A stretch of DNA of 64,000 nt from Lycorma delicatula (GCF_047948215.1 NC_134465.1:51057946-51121945), one strand, 5' to 3'; positions 42,786 to 53,924 are shown, counted from the stretch's first letter. The notes: generated by a model from the sequence alone, not told the origin. Translations and numbers: made by a program.

Positions 42786-43009
42786 TTAGGTAGCTTTCGT
42801 AAGAAAGCTATCTATTATAATGGGTACCATGATTCTACTTCCGGAAAATTTCGACATATCTTCGCGTTTCACATCCCCCAGACCGCAAAACCATCGTCAG
42901 CTCAAAAGTTTATTTATACATTTATATATATATATATTTCACTTTCTTGTGGACATGACTGCTGTAATTTTGCACCAATCACTTTCAAATTGTTCCTTTA
43001 AAATAGCTC
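42786..43009 (+). repeat. Family F repeat beginning with a hairpin
   Basis: Starts TTAGGTAGCTTTCGTAAGAA then AGCTATCTATTA. TAGGTAGCTTTC pairs with GAAAGCTATCTA (one G-T wobble) around a GTAA loop. The following body (CATGATTCTACTTCCGGAAA, CGCGTTTCACATCCCCCAGA, TTTCTTGTGGACATGACTG) is not seen elsewhere in the window. The plan, a short hairpin followed by a non-coding body, mirrors family A. Confidence 0.5.
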
Positions 43010-43534
43010 GTCATAAGTCTCGGTCGAGTTTTTTAACGGCCAAAATTGGACTATGAGGGTTGAAATAAACAATAAACTGGCTTTTAAAAAAAAAAACAAA
43101 ACAAAATGTTGCTATATTTTTTATTTTATAAAGTAAAATATATAATTCGTTTACAGTTCCTAATATTCTTTGGATAAGGGCGTAAAACTTATCTAAGTAA
43201 AGTTTTTTGATATCACCAACCATTGGCCCTGGGGTGGAAAACATGGGATTTCGAAAACAAAAAAGAATCATACCTTCCTTAATAGGCACAGTATCGAATC
43301 GGTTTAAAGTGGTCGTTAGTCTTCTAAACATTACCTAAAAATTTGTCTGAAACAGCTTTTTACCCTTACGACTAGAGTTGACAAAAATTTTGCTGGAATT
43401 GTAAGATGGGGGTTGTATGCTAACCATGTGAAACTTTTTGTCACATGCAACCATTGTCGTATTTAGTAAATTTTAGATTTTTTTTTAACTTTAGGTGGAA
43501 ATTTGTTTTTTACTCTCCTTAGCACGGGTGAAAT
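43010..43534 (-). repeat. Family B repeat, copy 2
   Basis: Reverse-oriented copy of 15172-15650. In the plus strand: ACCAACCATTGGCCCTGGGG, ATAGGCACAGTATCGAATCG, AGTCTTCTAAACATTACCTA, TGTAAGATGGGGGTTGTATG and CACATGCAACCATTGTCG. The 106-codon frame at 43011-43331 is a by-product. Confidence 0.7.
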
Positions 43535-43596
43535 CTTTTTTTAACTTTTTTTTTTCATTTAATTATATTGATTTATTAATAATTATTAACCTCTGC
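43535..43596 (+). repeat. Family A fragment abutting an R1-like LINE
   Basis: TTTTTAACTTTTTTTTTTCA and ATTGATTTATTAATAATTAT followed by TAACCTCTG match the middle of family A. The match stops exactly where the LINE begins, so the LINE may have inserted here. The rest of family A is not found on the far side. Confidence 0.7.
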
Positions 43597-44097
43597 GTGT
43601 TATCGGGTACACCTCCTATTGACCTAATCGCAAAAAAGAGGGTGGAGAGGGCACAAGGCAAGCCAGAACAAGAGGTCAGGGATGCCGTTTATAATATCTG
43701 GCAGGAAAGATGGTCGCAGGAAGCTGTGGGTCGATGGACGAGAACCCTCATCCCCAACATCAAGCCATGGTTGTCGAGAAGATTTGGTGAGGTTGATCAT
43801 CACCTATCGCAGTTCTTTACAGCACATGGTTCCTTCAATAACTACCTGCACAAAATAGGCAAGAGAGAAGAGCCAATTTGCAACTACTGCAACGAGATAG
43901 ATGATGCTGAGCACACCTTTTTTGAGTGCAATAGGTGGGACACACTTAGACATAGTAAGGCACTCACAGGTATAACTCCAGAGACAACAATAGACTACAT
44001 GCTAACAAGCGAGTCAAACTGGAATAATTTTGCTAGTTTTGTTAGACAAGTTGTTCTACAGAAATACTCCGATGAGAGAAGACAAGGTGTTGGCTAG
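43597..44097 (+). CDS. R1-like LINE reverse transcriptase C-terminus (truncated)
   Basis: About 165 codons, open to the stop: TPPIDLIAKKRVERAQGKPE, IWQERWSQEAVGRWTRTLIP, NIKPWLSRRFGEVDHHLSQF, FTAHGSFNNYLHKIG and the zinc-knuckle-like PICNYCNEIDDAEHTFFECN. It corresponds to the C-terminal ~160 residues of the 10.65 kb copy, with which it shares the RWTxxLIPxIxPW, FGxxxxxxxQFFTxHGSF and FECNRW motifs, but with substantial divergence. The polymerase domain is missing. The open frame continues upstream into family A and AT-rich DNA without meaning. Confidence 0.85.
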   Translation: MLSGTPPIDLIAKKRVERAQGKPEQEVRDAVYNIWQERWSQEAVGRWTRTLIPNIKPWLSRRFGEVDHHLSQFFTAHGSFNNYLHKIGKREEPICNYCNEIDDAEHTFFECNRWDTLRHSKALTGITPETTIDYMLTSESNWNNFASFVRQVVLQKYSDERRQGVG

Positions 44098-44470
44098 AAT
44101 AGGACTGGGTGGACAGCCTTGCTGGTGAGGTCCAGCATGCTGCGGTGTGTTGGCACTGATGAGCCACCAAGGACTCCACGGGTAACAGTCAGGCAAGAGC
44201 ACACTGAATACTGAAGAGACCCGGTACCGCGTCGCGGCGAACTGGGTCTGGCGTGGTGTATTAGTATTGCCCTTTTGGGTCCCCAAGGGGCCAATATTGA
44301 TAAAGAACTCTCAAAAAGAGCTAACCGGTAGGCCGACTTGCCTTGCCGGTATATAGCCGGTAGGTGGGGAGGCCTATTTGAGTTTAAAGACACTCCCCTG
44401 GGCGGCGTAATACCAACAAGTCGGTCCGAGCCCAGGGGAGCTGAGAGAAAAAAAAAAAAAAAAAAAAAAA
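43597..44470 (+). mobile_element. 5'-truncated R1-like LINE 3' end with A-tail
   Basis: The coding part is described separately (stop at 44095-44097). The 3' UTR is GC-rich and contains AAGAGCTAACCGGTAGGCCG (44313-44332), shared with the 11.7 kb copy (AAGAGCTAACCGGTGAACTG). A perfect 10 bp stem CTCCCCTGGG (44393-44402) / CCCAGGGGAG (44431-44440) precedes an A-tail at 44448-44470. No target duplication could be matched to the 5' junction. Confidence 0.88.
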
Positions 44471-44849
44471 CCCACCAAATTACACCGGTAGTTTTCAAAT
44501 AGTTTTATTTATTTAGCGTATGGCACCAAGATACAACACAAATTACAGTCAAAAATTATAAACATGTAACAATTTAATATAAGCTATTGTTTTTGGAGTC
44601 GCCTTCAGGAGTCCCTTCATAAGTTGTTCTAGGGCAAACTTCTGTGATGTGTTTAACGGTTTGATTTTCACGATATTCGCAAAGAGGCGTCTGTGTTTTA
44701 CCCCATTTATACAGGAAATAGGCGCACCTACCACGCTGAGTTCGTATTCTGTTTAACGTTGACCATGTCTTAAGTGGCAAGTCAAAACCCGGCGGCTTTT
44801 GGGTAATACATTCAAATAGTATAAGGACAACTAACTTTTGTTGTGGATT
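44471..44849 (-). pseudogene. C-terminal fragment of another LINE
   Basis: At 44549-44795 two overlapping minus frames give PLKTWSTLNRIRTQRGRCAY, FLYKWGKTQTPLCEYRENQT and VKHITEVCPRTTYEG. The WxxLNRIRTxxGRC...L-KWG...C...Q-T-x-HI...C pattern is the C-terminal zinc-knuckle-like domain of many insect LINE ORF2 proteins. The fragment has no polymerase motifs and lies antisense to the R1-like element upstream. Confidence 0.72.
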
Positions 44850-45175
44850 TATATTTTTAATGACCCGTCAGAAATTGAGAGAACTTGACTGGGTGATTTT
44901 AACGCATCAACAGTATATCCAAGACCTGGCACTGTCAGACCATCATTTATTTTGGACTCTGCAGAACTCCCTGAATGGTATTAAGTTAGTTTCAACACAG
45001 ATATGTAATATGTCACAATTTTCTGATCAGAAACCTCAGAAATTCTGTAGCAACGTAATTGGAAAAATTATAGATCATCAATGAAAATGGTGCGTATGTG
45101 TTCTCTTTATGTTATTTTCCAATAAAAATAAAATGTATTCTCAGTTTTGGTCTCGAAAGGCTGAATACTTTTTAG
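44850..45175 (+). pseudogene. Mariner transposase C-terminal fragment
   Basis: Plus strand: MTRQKLRELDWVILTHQQYI, QDLALSDHHLFWTLQNSLNG, SDQKPQKFCSNVIGKI and a stop at 45082. This is the mariner C-terminus after HDNARPH, with the YSPDLAPSDYHLF motif changed to YIQDLALSDHHLF (third Asp retained). A TTGGTCTCGAAAGGCTGAAT-containing 3' segment follows to ACAATATG near 45183. Confidence 0.8.
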
Positions 45176-45819
45176 ACAATATGATATAAATATTTAATTA
45201 ATTTTTTAATGAATAATAATAAAGTTATTTAAAAAGTCTATGGTGTAGTCGAAATAAAAATTTGTCAAGAACGAAACCAAAAAGGCAACTCTTTTCTGTT
45301 CTATTTTTTAGTTCAATTTAATATTGTGTTTTTTTTTTGTTCTTGTTATTTATTCAAGCTGTTTTAAGCTTTTTGATTGTAGAAAAAAAGAAAAAAAGGG
45401 ATGTACGTATAAGGGAATCTGTAAAAATAAAGATAAATATTAAAATAAATCGATTTTCACGATTAGAATTTTCTTTTAGATTTTCTATCTTTTTATTTAT
45501 TTTGTATACTTTCTTTAGTCCCAATATTTATGATTTTAATTCAATTGTTCTTTCTTTCTATTTGCCTTTATTGTTCTTAAGAGAAAAACAAATATATTTA
45601 TACAATTTTTTTACATTTTATTGGATTATATCTTTGTTTGTTTGTTGTTTGACTTTTAAAGATTTTTTTTAAATTTCATTTATTATAATTACTTTTGAAG
45701 AGTTCACTTTCTTTATAAATATTTTTTATTCTTATTTTAACTTAGAGTTTTTATATATTTATTTTTTTAATTAAATAAGTTTTTTTTATTTTGGGTATTC
45801 AGGTAATATAGAATTTGAT
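45176..45819. other. Very AT-rich spacer
   Basis: The 111-codon frame at 45337-45672 consists of Phe/Leu/Ile/Lys-rich residues expected from T-rich DNA and is not believed. Confidence 0.6.
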
Positions 45820-46810
45820 TTACTTTTTTTTCTTTTTTTTGTCTTCAGTCATTTGACTGGTTTGATGCAGCTCTCCAAGATTCCCTATCTAGTGCTAGTC
45901 GTTTCATTTCAGTATACCCTCTACATCCTACATCCCTAACAATTTGTTTTAGATATTCCAAACGTGGCCTGCCTACACAATTTTTTCCTTCTACCTGTCC
46001 TTCCAATATTAAAGCGACTATTCCAGGATGCCTTAGTATGTGGCCTATAAGTCTGTCTCTTCTTTTAACTATATTTTTTCCAAATGCTTCTTTCTTTATT
46101 TATTTGCCGCAATACCTCTTCATTTGTCACTTTATCCACCCATCTGATTTTTAACATTCTCCTATAGCACCACATTTCAAAAGCTTCTAATCTTTTCTTC
46201 TCAGATACTCCGATCGTCCAAGTTTCACTTCCATATAAAGCGACACTCCAAACATACACTTTCAAAAATCTTTTCCTGACATTTAAATTAATTTTTGATG
46301 TAAACAAATTATATTTCTTACTGAAGGCTCGTTTAGCTTGTGCTATTCGGCATTTTATATCGCTCCTGCTTCGTCCATTTTTAGTAATTCTACTTCCCAA
46401 ATAACAAAATTCTTCTACCTCCATAATCTTTTCTCCTCCTATTTTCACATTCAGTGGTCCATCTTTGTTATTTCTGCTTGATTTCATTACTTTCGTTTTG
46501 TTCTTGTTCATTTTCATGCGGTAGTTCTTGCGTAGGACTTCATCCGTGCCATTCATTGTTTCTTCTAAATCCTTTTTACTCTCGGCTAGAATTACTATAT
46601 CATCAGCAAATCGTAGCATCTTTATCTTTTCACCTTGTACTGTTACTCCGAATCTAAATTGTTCTTTAACATCATTAACTGCTAGTTCCATGTAAAGATT
46701 AAAAAGTAACGGAGACAGGGAACATCCTTGTCGGACTCCCTTTCTTATTACGGCTTCTTTCTTATGTTCTTCAATTGTTACTGTTGCTGTTTGGTTCCTG
46801 TACATGATTT
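45820..46810 (-). pseudogene. RTE-like LINE, 5'-truncated copy 2
   Basis: A 246-codon frame (46065-46805) is continuous: MYRNQTATVTIEEHKKEAVI, RKGVRQGCSLSPLLFNLYME (motif B), LRFADDIVILAES with FADD at about 46600-46620, NKNKTKVMK, CYLGSRITKNGRSRSDIKCR, YGSETWTIGVSEKKRLEAFE and EVLRQINKERSIWKK. A frameshift then leads to the remaining C-terminus ending near 45840, followed by a T-rich (A-tail) start. It is truncated at the motif A/B boundary. This is the least damaged polymerase fragment of the group, but it lacks motif A and the endonuclease. Confidence 0.88.
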
Positions 46811-48374
46811 ATTTTTACCATTATAGAATGGCGATGTTTTTTTTTTAAAAAAAAAACGTATTTACCTTGTCCCTTTATGTAAGATTATTAGCACAATCGA
46901 ACATGCCAAAAAAATGATCGATTTATGAAAAACTACGTAATAATATATTTTTTGTAATTTGTATTGGTCCACCACTTTTTTGTTTTTTATTTAATTTTTT
47001 TTTTGTATACATTAACACTACTAGCTTCTCGGCTGTTCATCCGGAGATCCCGGGTTCGAATCCCGGTTAGGCATGGTATTTTTTCAAAAGCTACAAATTT
47101 CCATCGGCTAATGATCATACCAGTTAATGCCTAAAAAACTCAAAAACAAAGAATACAAATTAAAAGTAATTTTTATTGCTGTTTTATATCGGTAGAAGTA
47201 ATTAAATTGTTAATATGGCTATTACTATAGCTAGAATTACTTAAATGGAAAGACTTTTTCCTATTCCTATAACAGTTTTTCAAACATACTTTCATTTTAC
47301 TACATTTCTCTTATTTTTTACATCTTACTTCTATTTGAATAGAAAAAGATGGAAAAGGCTTCTTTGTTAATAATATACTTTATAATGTGTTTTCGCTCTT
47401 CGCCTTTCTTCAGATATTTTCTTTCCTGCTACATATATATATATATATATAGTTTCTACCGTGAAATGGATTCAAAGTTAAAACTCACGTCACCATGATA
47501 TTTTTTTCATTTTTCTTTCTTCACCAAAAAGAAAGGAAATAAGCAAAAAGAGGTAAGTCTATTAGCATATAATATAAGCTTATATATTTCACACTCAATT
47601 TAAAAATGTCAATTTTGGCGACATTTCCAATCTTTATTTCGTTACGTCGTTGGTAAAGAATCTTTTTAAAATATATATTGCCTCGAACACCTTATAATAT
47701 CTTATTCAAATAATTTTTATTTTCTTTATTATTAAGATTAAGTTTTTTAAATTATTTAAAAAAAAATATTTTTAAATTTTAAATTGGCTTTCAGATTCTA
47801 CATCGTTTTAAATATATAAAAAAAATTCCCCTGTATTAAAATTGTAATTTAATATTTAATTTTTTATACATTTCAACATTTACAAATTATTATTATCCAA
47901 GTCGCTTTGCTCGCGTTTATGGTTATTTGTATTTCTCGTCGCGTTTTTTTTTATTTTAATCTTTTTAGTGAAGTAATCAGAGCCATCTGCCAGTCGCATC
48001 GCATATACGGTAACAATGGTAGTAGCTGTGTTGGTTGATCAGCTGCGTCAGACACGTCGCACCTCTTAAAAATCGAAATTAAAAAAATCCGAAAATGGTT
48101 TTTAGATATTTATCTGTAGAGTATTTGTAAGCCCAAATCTAGTAAATATCTCGGTTACTACTGTTGGAGATAACGGAAAATTTTCAAACATTGTTTAAAA
48201 TCTTTTTAACTTTTTTCACCCCTTTGAAGAATTTCAAAAATCCAGAAATCGTCTTATTAGTTTTGATTAAAATCACAGAGAATTTTTAATTGATTAATTT
48301 TTATTAATGGCTAAAATATATTTCAGTAGTATAAATCTTAAAATGAGTTTATGATAACTTAAAACATAAATCAC
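46811..48374. other. Spacer with a SINE2 head and unassigned DNA
   Basis: A SINE2 copy lies at about 47010-47095 (plus; CTTCTCGGCTGTTCATCCGG and a good B box in GGGTTCGAATCCCGGTT). An (AT)n run is at 47433-47451. A GC-richer patch at 47970-48065 contains a short frame MVVAVLVDQLRQTRRTS without recognisable function. The rest is AT-rich. Confidence 0.6.
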
Positions 48375-49525
48375 GTTTTTTTTTTGTCTTCAGTTATTTA
48401 ACTGGTTTGATGCAGCTCTCCAAGATTTCCTATCTAGAACTAGTCGTTTCATTTCGGTATACCCTCTACATCCTACATCCCTAACAGTTTCTTTTACATA
48501 TTCCAAACGTTGCCTGCCTCACAATTTTTTCCTTCTACCTGTCCCTCCAATATTAAAGCGACTTTTCCGGGATGCCTTAATATGTGACCAATAAGTCTGT
48601 CTCTACTTTTACCTGTATTTTTCCAAATGCTTCTTTCTTCATCTATTTGCCGCAACACCTCTTCATTTGTTACTTTTTCCACCCATCTGAATTTTAACAT
48701 TTTCCTGCAGCACCACATTTCAAAAGCTTCTAATTTTTTCTTTTCAGTTACTCCGACCGTCCAAGTTTCACTTCCATGTAAAGCGACACTCCAAACATAT
48801 ACTTTCAAAAATCTTTTCCTGACACATAAATTAATTTTTGATGTCAACAAATTATATTTCTGACTGAAGGCGCTCGTTTCGTCTGTGCTATTCGGCATTT
48901 TATATCGCTCCTACTTCGTCCATCTTTAATAATTCTACTCCCAAATAACAAAATTTTCTACCTCCATAATCTTTTTTCCTATTTTCACATTCAGTGGTCA
49001 TCTTCGTTATTTCTACTACATTTCATTACTTTCGTTTTGTTCTTGTTTATTTTCATGCGATAGTTCTTGCGTAGGACTTCATCCATGCCGTTCATTGTTT
49101 CTTCTAAATCCTTTTTACTCTTGGCTAGAATTACTATATCATCAGCAAATCCTAGCATCTTTATCTTTTCACCTTGTACTGTTACTCCGAATCTAAATTG
49201 TTCTTTAATATCATTAACAGCTAGTTCTATGTAAAGATTAAAAAGTAACGGAATAGAGAACACCCTTGTCGGACTCCCTTTCTTATTACGGCTTCTTTCT
49301 TATGTTCTTCAGTTGTTACTGTTGCTCTTTGGTTCCTGTAAATGTTAGCAATTGTTCTTCTATCTCTGTATTTGAGCCCTAATTGTTTTTAAAAATGCTT
49401 AACATTTTATTCCAGTCTACGTTATCGAATGCCTTTTCTAGGTCTATAAACGCCATGTATGTTGGTTTGTTTTTCTTTAATCTTCCTTCTACTATTAATC
49501 TGAGCCCTAAAATTGCTTTACTCCA
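48375..49525 (-). pseudogene. RTE-like LINE, 5'-truncated copy 3
   Basis: Minus strand: YMAFIDLEKAFDNVDWNKM-type motif A near 49400-49465, a degraded GVRQ-CS region near 49240-49280, LGFADDIVILAKSKKDLEET (49090-49165), NKNKTKVMKCSRNNEDD, then after frameshifts SQKYNLLTSKINLCVRKRFL, YVWSVALHGSETWTVGVTEK and LIGHILRHPGKVALILEGQV, ending near 48390 with the VRDVGCRGYTEMKR-like C-terminus. The order matches the 31.5 and 45.8 kb copies; several small deletions. Confidence 0.85.
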
Positions 49526-50539
49526 CTTTAACCCTTTAAATTCGGAATTTCCAAGAAATTATTTCTTAATGTGTATTTACACAGTAAGAAGAACTTGTAT
49601 AAAGATTTTCATCAATTTATCTTTATTAATTTTTACTGGGTGTTGATTAAGAATCGCTCACGTCATGTTCTTTTATATATACAGATGTATCACGAAGTTC
49701 TCACGGGACTTTCATATCCTATTTTACTCGTGAGAATAAGGTTCATATAAACATGATTAACTTGATAACTAAATCAAATTTTCTGATTAAAATTGCTGAT
49801 ATAATTCACGAAAAAAAGCAAGATCACCGTCACATCGGTTTGGGCCTATTTTTTTGCAATAACTCTGTGTTTTGTCGTGGAATTTTTACTACTAAGGTGT
49901 CGTTTTGTTCATTGTTCAAAAACAAAAATGATTCATCATTTTATAATAGAACACAATTTGATAAATGTAATGATATTAAAGATTGAAAAAATGAAACGAC
50001 TGCCGTTTTGACTGCCATTTGTCAACGAAGAATATCATTATTTTTTTCTATTAAAATTGTTAGTTTAAAATAAAATAAAACATTTTATTGCGTTGCCGCA
50101 AACCGATCTTGGAAAATATTTTTGTAAATAAAACAGAAAACGGTGGACAGTCAGAAAAATATTCGATTTTGGACCTATGTTCATTTGACATTTCTTCTTC
50201 AGTACGTTAAGTAGAATCACTTCAGAGAGTTTGACCTTACCTTTAAAGGACACTTTGTGTAATACATTTAATTTATCATTAGTTCAAATAAATAAAAATA
50301 ACATCGTATAAGTACACAAAAATCGTACTTGGGTGGATAAAAAAGTTTCATTTTCAAACCCATTCAAAAGCTCATTTTGCTCGGATAGTATTGTGGTTTA
50401 ACTTAACATATAATTTTTATTATTATGAGTTTTGATGAATCCAAAATTTCACTGCCTAATCTGTTGTAGAAAACTAAATTCGGGGACCATCGTTTCGGCT
50501 GCATAGATGATAGTAATAATTTTATTTAAATATAAATTT
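49526..50539. other. Spacer, nothing firmly recognised
   Basis: A 77-codon frame at 49753-49986 and the neighbouring AAGTTCTCACGGGACTTTCA (49694-49713) look less random than the surroundings and may be an old element, but no family is recognised. The rest is AT-rich. Confidence 0.4.
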
Positions 50540-51794
50540 TTTCGTTTATTTAGCGACGAGCCAAGCGGTGAGGCTGTGTGGCGAGAGCTGCATTGTCGGA
50601 CCGTGTGGGAGTTCCTTCATCCATATGCATAAACTGATTTGAGTAGCAGATTCTATATGCATATATTATTAGCTTGCAGTGATGTAGATACACCTAATGA
50701 TGTATAACACTAATTTCTGTCAAGGATAGTCGTGTCAAATATCGCTCACCGTTAATGGGAAATTTTATTTTTATATAATCGAAGATGAAGTCTTTCCTTC
50801 CTAGATCTTTTCATGTTTCAACCTGATTTTGCGACTACAATATAGAGGGAATACACCTATCTTGCCTAAGCTAGCATCTATCTTGTGTTACTGCAAACTA
50901 GAACTGTGTTTTATTGATTTGCTCATTTGTGGAGTATTTCCATTTTGCTATAACGAATAGGGTCTGATTAAACCAGGATAAGATTTTGTCGTGCCTGTAG
51001 CTTCTAGTCCTAGATCCTTCTTCGGCAAAAAATTTTTCTTTTATCAGGGTAGAGCGCGCTTTAAAAAAAAGCTGGCAACACAGTTGTACGACTTTAGCCG
51101 CGTAACGGGAAAGTTCTACAACTGTGGGTTAGGTTCCAAGCGCTTTAATATGGTGAACAGGTACTTGCTGGCATTCAGCGATCTAGGCGTGGCAGCGAAT
51201 TGCTGTCTGGACGAAATAAATTTTAATTTATCGATGTCATATGTATTTTTGGTAGTTGACGGGGTGCGCCTACCCATTTTATGAAATACATGACAAGAAG
51301 CGGTTGGGACACGTAAGCCGGTGGTGTATAGCACCGCGCTTAATCCGCTCATGCTGTTAGGTAAGCTCTAGGAGCTATTTAAGATACCGATCGCTAAACT
51401 TTGAGGCTCAGTTGCCGTTTGTGGCACAGAGATTCGGTCTTACGCTTTAGGGCGACCGAATGGGGTGGTGGCGGGAAAAATGCCAAGCAAATCAGTTTCG
51501 TTTATTTAATTCAATGATTCTAACTAAAGACCGCGCTAATATCGTTATTTCATTCCAGCGGGTGTGGTGGTACTAGCGGCGACGGTTAGTACTAACTAAA
51601 ACAGATGTAATTTCACAACTTTCGTAGAATAAATTTCGCTTGTACAGTCGCCAGACTGGTGTAACCGCGAAGCTCAATCCATCAGGCACCAAGTCAACCA
51701 GGCTATCGAGTTCGAGATTTAGCAAGACCCAGTTACATTTTTACACTTTAAATATTGTATTTAAATATTATATTATTCTCCACGCTGAGCGTGG
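50540..51794. other. Unidentified GC-richer block
   Basis: A 97-codon plus frame at 50991-51284 includes QGRARFKKKLATQLYDFSRV and NCGLGSKRFNMVNRYLLAFS. The overlapping minus frame (51116-51352) includes DKLKFISSRQQFAATPRSLN. Neither is recognised and only one could be real. Local features include CCGTGTGGGAGTTCCTTCAT (50606-50625), partly repeated near 13.34 kb, and GGGCGACCGAATGGGGTGGT (51448-51467). It could be a LINE 5' region, a transposon or unique host DNA. Confidence 0.3.
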
Positions 51795-52170
51795 AGAACA
51801 TCATCGCTATCATGTTGCGAAGCTCCAAGAGCTTTGACACAATCGCAGGGTTCGTGGCGAGGGTTCTTCAGAGAAAGGATCGGGAAGGAAGGACAGCCCT
51901 CTGCGGAGCTGCCGTTCGCACGTGCTTGCACGAGTGGGCGCTAGCGATGAGGCACGGGGACTCTCGCACTCCCGAGCGAAAAAGACCGAGTCCCGGGGAG
52001 GATGCCCTCTACTCGGAGTGTCCCCGTTAGAGAATTGGCATAAAGACCAAGTCCTGGTTCTGGAGGTTTGAGGCGGGCGCAAAGTAATATCCGACCGGCG
52101 GGCCGAGACCTGGAGGCCCGTTAGAATAAAGGACACTTCCCTGGGCTGAGTCAAGTCGATTTTCACCTCT
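51795..52170 (+). pseudogene. R1-like LINE 3' end (last codons and 3' UTR)
   Basis: A short frame FDTIAGFVARVLQRKDREGR (51831-51895) resembles the tail of R1-like reverse transcriptases. It is followed by GC-rich 3' UTR with AAAGACCGAGTCCCGGGGAG (51980-51999), GACCGGCGGGCCGAGACCTG (52091-52110) and AATAAAGGACACTTCCCTGG (52124-52143), the last matching AGTAAAGGACACTCCTCTGG at 11833-11852. The 3' partner strand of the hairpin and the A-tail are missing, so it is truncated or decayed there. Confidence 0.65.
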
Positions 52171-53337
52171 TTGCTCACATGAAACGCTGGCTAGGAGGAC
52201 AACATTTTGGCATAATGAGCTGCAGACCAGCGTAGAAACACGGCTGAAAACACAGGCTGCTCCGTTCTATTTGACGAGGGTATTGGAAAGTTGGTACCAC
52301 GCTACGACAAATGTCTAAATCGGAGTAGGGACTATGTAGAGAAACAACGTAACTATGTAAGTACTTGTTACAAATAAAAACATTTTTAATTTCACTGTGG
52401 TTTTAATTTAGTGACTGATCGGACCCTGAAAAAAATAACCCTCGTGTATATATGTATATATATATATATATACAGTCAAATTTCTACAGCTCGAAATTAA
52501 TTCCTGGCCGTATTGTACCACGTTATGTGGAAATATAATTCCTTTAATTCGAACAAAAATCCTATAAGTCGAAATAAAAATTTCATTATTTTATTACAAA
52601 AAATAAAATAAAAAAACCCAAATTTAACACTAATACCGATTTTATAAGTACAGCTTTTTGATTTTTCATTCATTTACGATTTTTCTGCAATAAATTATCG
52701 GTGAGAAAAAATTTGATTAATGCAAAGTATTTTCGTGTGTATTTATTAGCCTACATTTTATTTAGTGTCTTCTGCGGTAATAGAAATACTTTTCAGGTAA
52801 GTTAAGTTTAACTTACAAATTACATACTTATACGATATATAAATATATATATATAATATATATACTAACCAGTAGTACGTACTGCGTACTGTAATTATAA
52901 AGCTAAATCATGTACTGTAATAATAATATTGCTATGATATAATAAGACTGTATGTGGAAAAAATACAATATTTTCTTATATAATGCTTTCGTTTTATGTG
53001 AGTGAATTTACAGCGATTAGTAATTTCGTAACATGTACGTTTCTCTAACTCGAATTTCTCTTTATTCCCTTGAATATGAATTATAGGAATTCTGCTAAAC
53101 ACACACACATACCTATATTTCCTCCACAAAAAATTCGATAGTGCGGTTCTCATAGACGGAACCTGTATCAAACGATCCACAAAGAAATTATATGAAATAC
53201 AGACTCAATCACCGACAAGTTTAGGAAAAGATGTCTACAATTCTACTGAAACTTATCCAGGATGGGTTAAGAAAGAATATTTCAACACCGTCAAGGCGAG
53301 TAAATTAAATTCCATTTGGTTGAAAGAAACCAAACCT
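52171..53337. other. Spacer, nothing recognised
   Basis: AT-rich beyond 52380, with an (AT)n run near 52455-52472 and another near 52840-52865. The 82-codon minus frame at 52932-53180 has no recognisable domain. Confidence 0.5.
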
Positions 53338-53465
53338 ACCGGGTTGGTGTAATGGTGAAAGCGTGTTCCCAAATCAGCTGATTTTGAAGTCGAGAGTTAC
53401 AGCGTTGAAGTCTTAATAAAGATAGTTACTTTTATACGGTGTGAATACTAGTTCGTGGATACCAA
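53338..53465 (+). repeat. SINE1, head and body only
   Basis: ACCTACCGGGTTGGTGTAAT, CCCAAATCAGCTGATTTTGA, GCGTTGAAGTCTTAATAAAG (decayed B box) and TTCGTGGATACCAAT. The tail is missing. Confidence 0.85.
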
Positions 53466-53774
53466 TTAAAATTCGGAAATTAAATAATTCTATTTAAATT
53501 ATTATATATATATATGTATATATATAAAATCTTTAAATTTGTAATAATTACCGGGATCAGTACTTATCGGTTACACGGGACCTCTACTGAGGTTATACTT
53601 TCGAGTTATTCTTTCACGAAATTCGGGTCAACTGGGCACCTAAATAAGTAAAATATATATAATTTGAATATTTATTAACGTTAATTAGAACAAGGTTAGC
53701 GAGCGAAGTGAGTGTTTGTTGATATACGTACCATACGACAGTACAGGGAATCAACATCTTTTTTTCTTGCTTTA

Positions 53775-53905
53775 ACCTCCGGGACCTCCATTAGGTATTG
53801 CTTCAGAGGATGAGCTGAATGATTTGAAACCATGCATGAACGGGATTCGAATCCGGGACCTCCGAATGAAAGGCCAAGACGCTACCACTCGCGCCATGGA
53901 GGCCC
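53775..53905 (-). repeat. SINE2, nearly complete
   Basis: On the minus strand GGCCTCCATGGCGCGAGTGG (A box), GGTCCCGGATTCGAATCCCG (B box) and the tail TCATCCTCTGAAGCAATACC ending CCCGGAGG. It lies 20 bp from a SINE1 tail. Confidence 0.88.
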
Positions 53906-53924
53906 ACATACATAATTTTTTTTT

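Noticed and set aside
43011..43331. 106-codon minus-strand protein
   Set aside because: It coincides with family B, whose other copy at 15.2-15.65 kb does not keep this frame open.
45337..45672. 111-codon plus-strand protein
   Set aside because: Phe/Lys/Ile-rich translation of extremely AT-rich DNA without any motif.
51810..52178. 122-codon minus-strand protein
   Set aside because: It is antisense to the GC-rich 3' end of an R1-like LINE; open frames on the opposite strand are common in GC-rich DNA.
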